Shown here: piece by piece, positions 20,368 to 20,816 of the stretch
How positions within the stretch are numbered: position 1 is the stretch's first letter
How the letters are laid out: the number at the start of each line of letters is the position of its first letter
Position numbers and translations under genes: made by a program
NCBI GenBank assembly: GCA_937952085.1
Contig: CALFYQ010000424.1
Location: 1-20,816 of the forward strand
Reading direction: 5' to 3'
DNA length: 20,816 nt
Source of the DNA: an uncultured Paracoccaceae bacterium
GTDB taxonomy: Bacteria; Pseudomonadota; Alphaproteobacteria; Rhodobacterales; Rhodobacteraceae
The notes under the pieces: model-generated
What the model was told of the DNA's origin: nothing
The model's database searches: none
Seen by the model: only the letters and a program-made list of their open reading frames with translations

Positions 20368-20816
20368 ATGATCGAACTCGACGCGCTCCGCTGGCTGGGC
20401 GCCGGCCTTCAGCGGCCGGAATGCGCGCTGGCGCATGCCTCGGGCCTCGTCTTCGCGCCGGACTGGGAGGGGAATGGCGGCGTCGCGGTCGTCGCGCCAT
20501 CCGGCGCCGTCACGAAGATCGCGGCGCGGTGTCGGGAGGCGCTGCGGCCGAACGGCATCGCGCTGGAGCCGGGCGGGACATTCCTCCTCGCCCATCTCGG
20601 CGCGGAGACGGGCGGGCTCTTCCGGATGGATGCCAGGGGCGAGGTCGAGGCGGTGCTGACGGAGCTTGGAGGACGGCCCCTGCCGCCCTGCAACTTCCCC
20701 CTCCGCGACGCAGAAGGGCGGATCTGGCTCTCGATCTCGACTACGGTCGTTCCGCGGGCGGACGATTACCGCAAGGGCGCGAAAACCGGCTTTCTCGTGC
20801 TGATCGACGGCGCCGA
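20368..20816 (+). CDS. SMP-30/gluconolactonase-like protein, N-terminal part (3' end outside window)
   Basis: The frame runs from the ATG at 20368 to the end of the window with no stop, giving about 149 residues. It looks like the first half of an SMP-30/gluconolactonase/LRE beta-propeller: GLVFAPDWEGNGGVAVV, RPNGIALEPGGTFLLAHLG, then CNFPLRDAEGRIWLSIST, where the asparagine is of the type that binds the metal in this family. Such enzymes hydrolyse sugar lactones or organophosphates. No ribosome binding site is seen, and a GATAGC element lies only 11–16 nt before the ATG, so a leaderless message is possible. It is divergent from the ABM-fold gene, with 82 nt between the starts. Confidence 0.8.
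   Translation, partial: MIELDALRWLGAGLQRPECALAHASGLVFAPDWEGNGGVAVVAPSGAVTKIAARCREALRPNGIALEPGGTFLLAHLGAETGGLFRMDARGEVEAVLTELGGRPLPPCNFPLRDAEGRIWLSISTTVVPRADDYRKGAKTGFLVLIDGA

Noticed and set aside
1..20816. CRISPR array, insertion sequence, prophage or defence island
   Set aside because: No regularly spaced repeats, transposase, integrase, or restriction or toxin-antitoxin gene was found on either strand.

Overview
The window reads as chromosomal DNA of a high-G+C alphaproteobacterium, most likely Rhodobacterales (Rhodobacter/Rhodovulum-like). The basis is strong G/C at third codon positions, the gene order hisD / UPF0262 / LMW-phosphatase / infA / maf / short RNase E/G / yacG, and the mutY–DUF721–DsbA arrangement. 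The genus is inferred from remembered gene orders and no search was run. I see no insertion sequence, phage gene, CRISPR array, tRNA or rRNA.

Region 1 (1–4.6 kb). The tail of an unidentified gene is followed by a tightly packed minus-strand housekeeping run: hisD, UPF0262, a low-molecular-weight phosphatase, infA, maf, a short RNase E/G and yacG. Several of these genes overlap by 4–8 nt. Region 2 (4.6–8.0 kb). A secreted PA14-like protein is divergent from a two-gene molybdenum-cofactor unit: XdhC, then a fused molybdopterin-binding/nucleotidyltransferase protein. Region 3 (8.0–10.6 kb). A serine hydrolase closely resembling nylon-oligomer hydrolase NylB overlaps an amidase-signature enzyme by 4 nt.

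Region 4 (10.6–11.05 kb). This is the only long gene-free stretch. It has low G+C, two strong hairpins, and a full-consensus sigma-54 promoter on the minus strand with no convincing ORF downstream. I read it as a candidate RpoN-dependent small RNA and consider it the most interesting item. Region 5 (11.05–14.0 kb). A TIGR03032-family protein is divergent from a short-chain dehydrogenase, which is tail-to-tail with mutY. Region 6 (14.1–18.6 kb). DUF721 and a DsbA-like oxidoreductase overlap, followed by a class III nucleotide cyclase, a SoxX-like cytochrome c, a small membrane protein and CcdA. The thiol-redox and cytochrome c functions fit a periplasmic redox theme. Region 7 (18.8 kb–end). folE2 and an antibiotic-biosynthesis-monooxygenase-fold protein lie on the minus strand, divergent from a truncated SMP-30/gluconolactonase gene.

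Most of the window is recognisable metabolism and housekeeping. I found no clear new multi-gene system. The leads worth testing are the sigma-54 orphan promoter, the NylB-like/amidase pair, and the RNase lacking its zinc-link that overlaps a zinc-ribbon gene.
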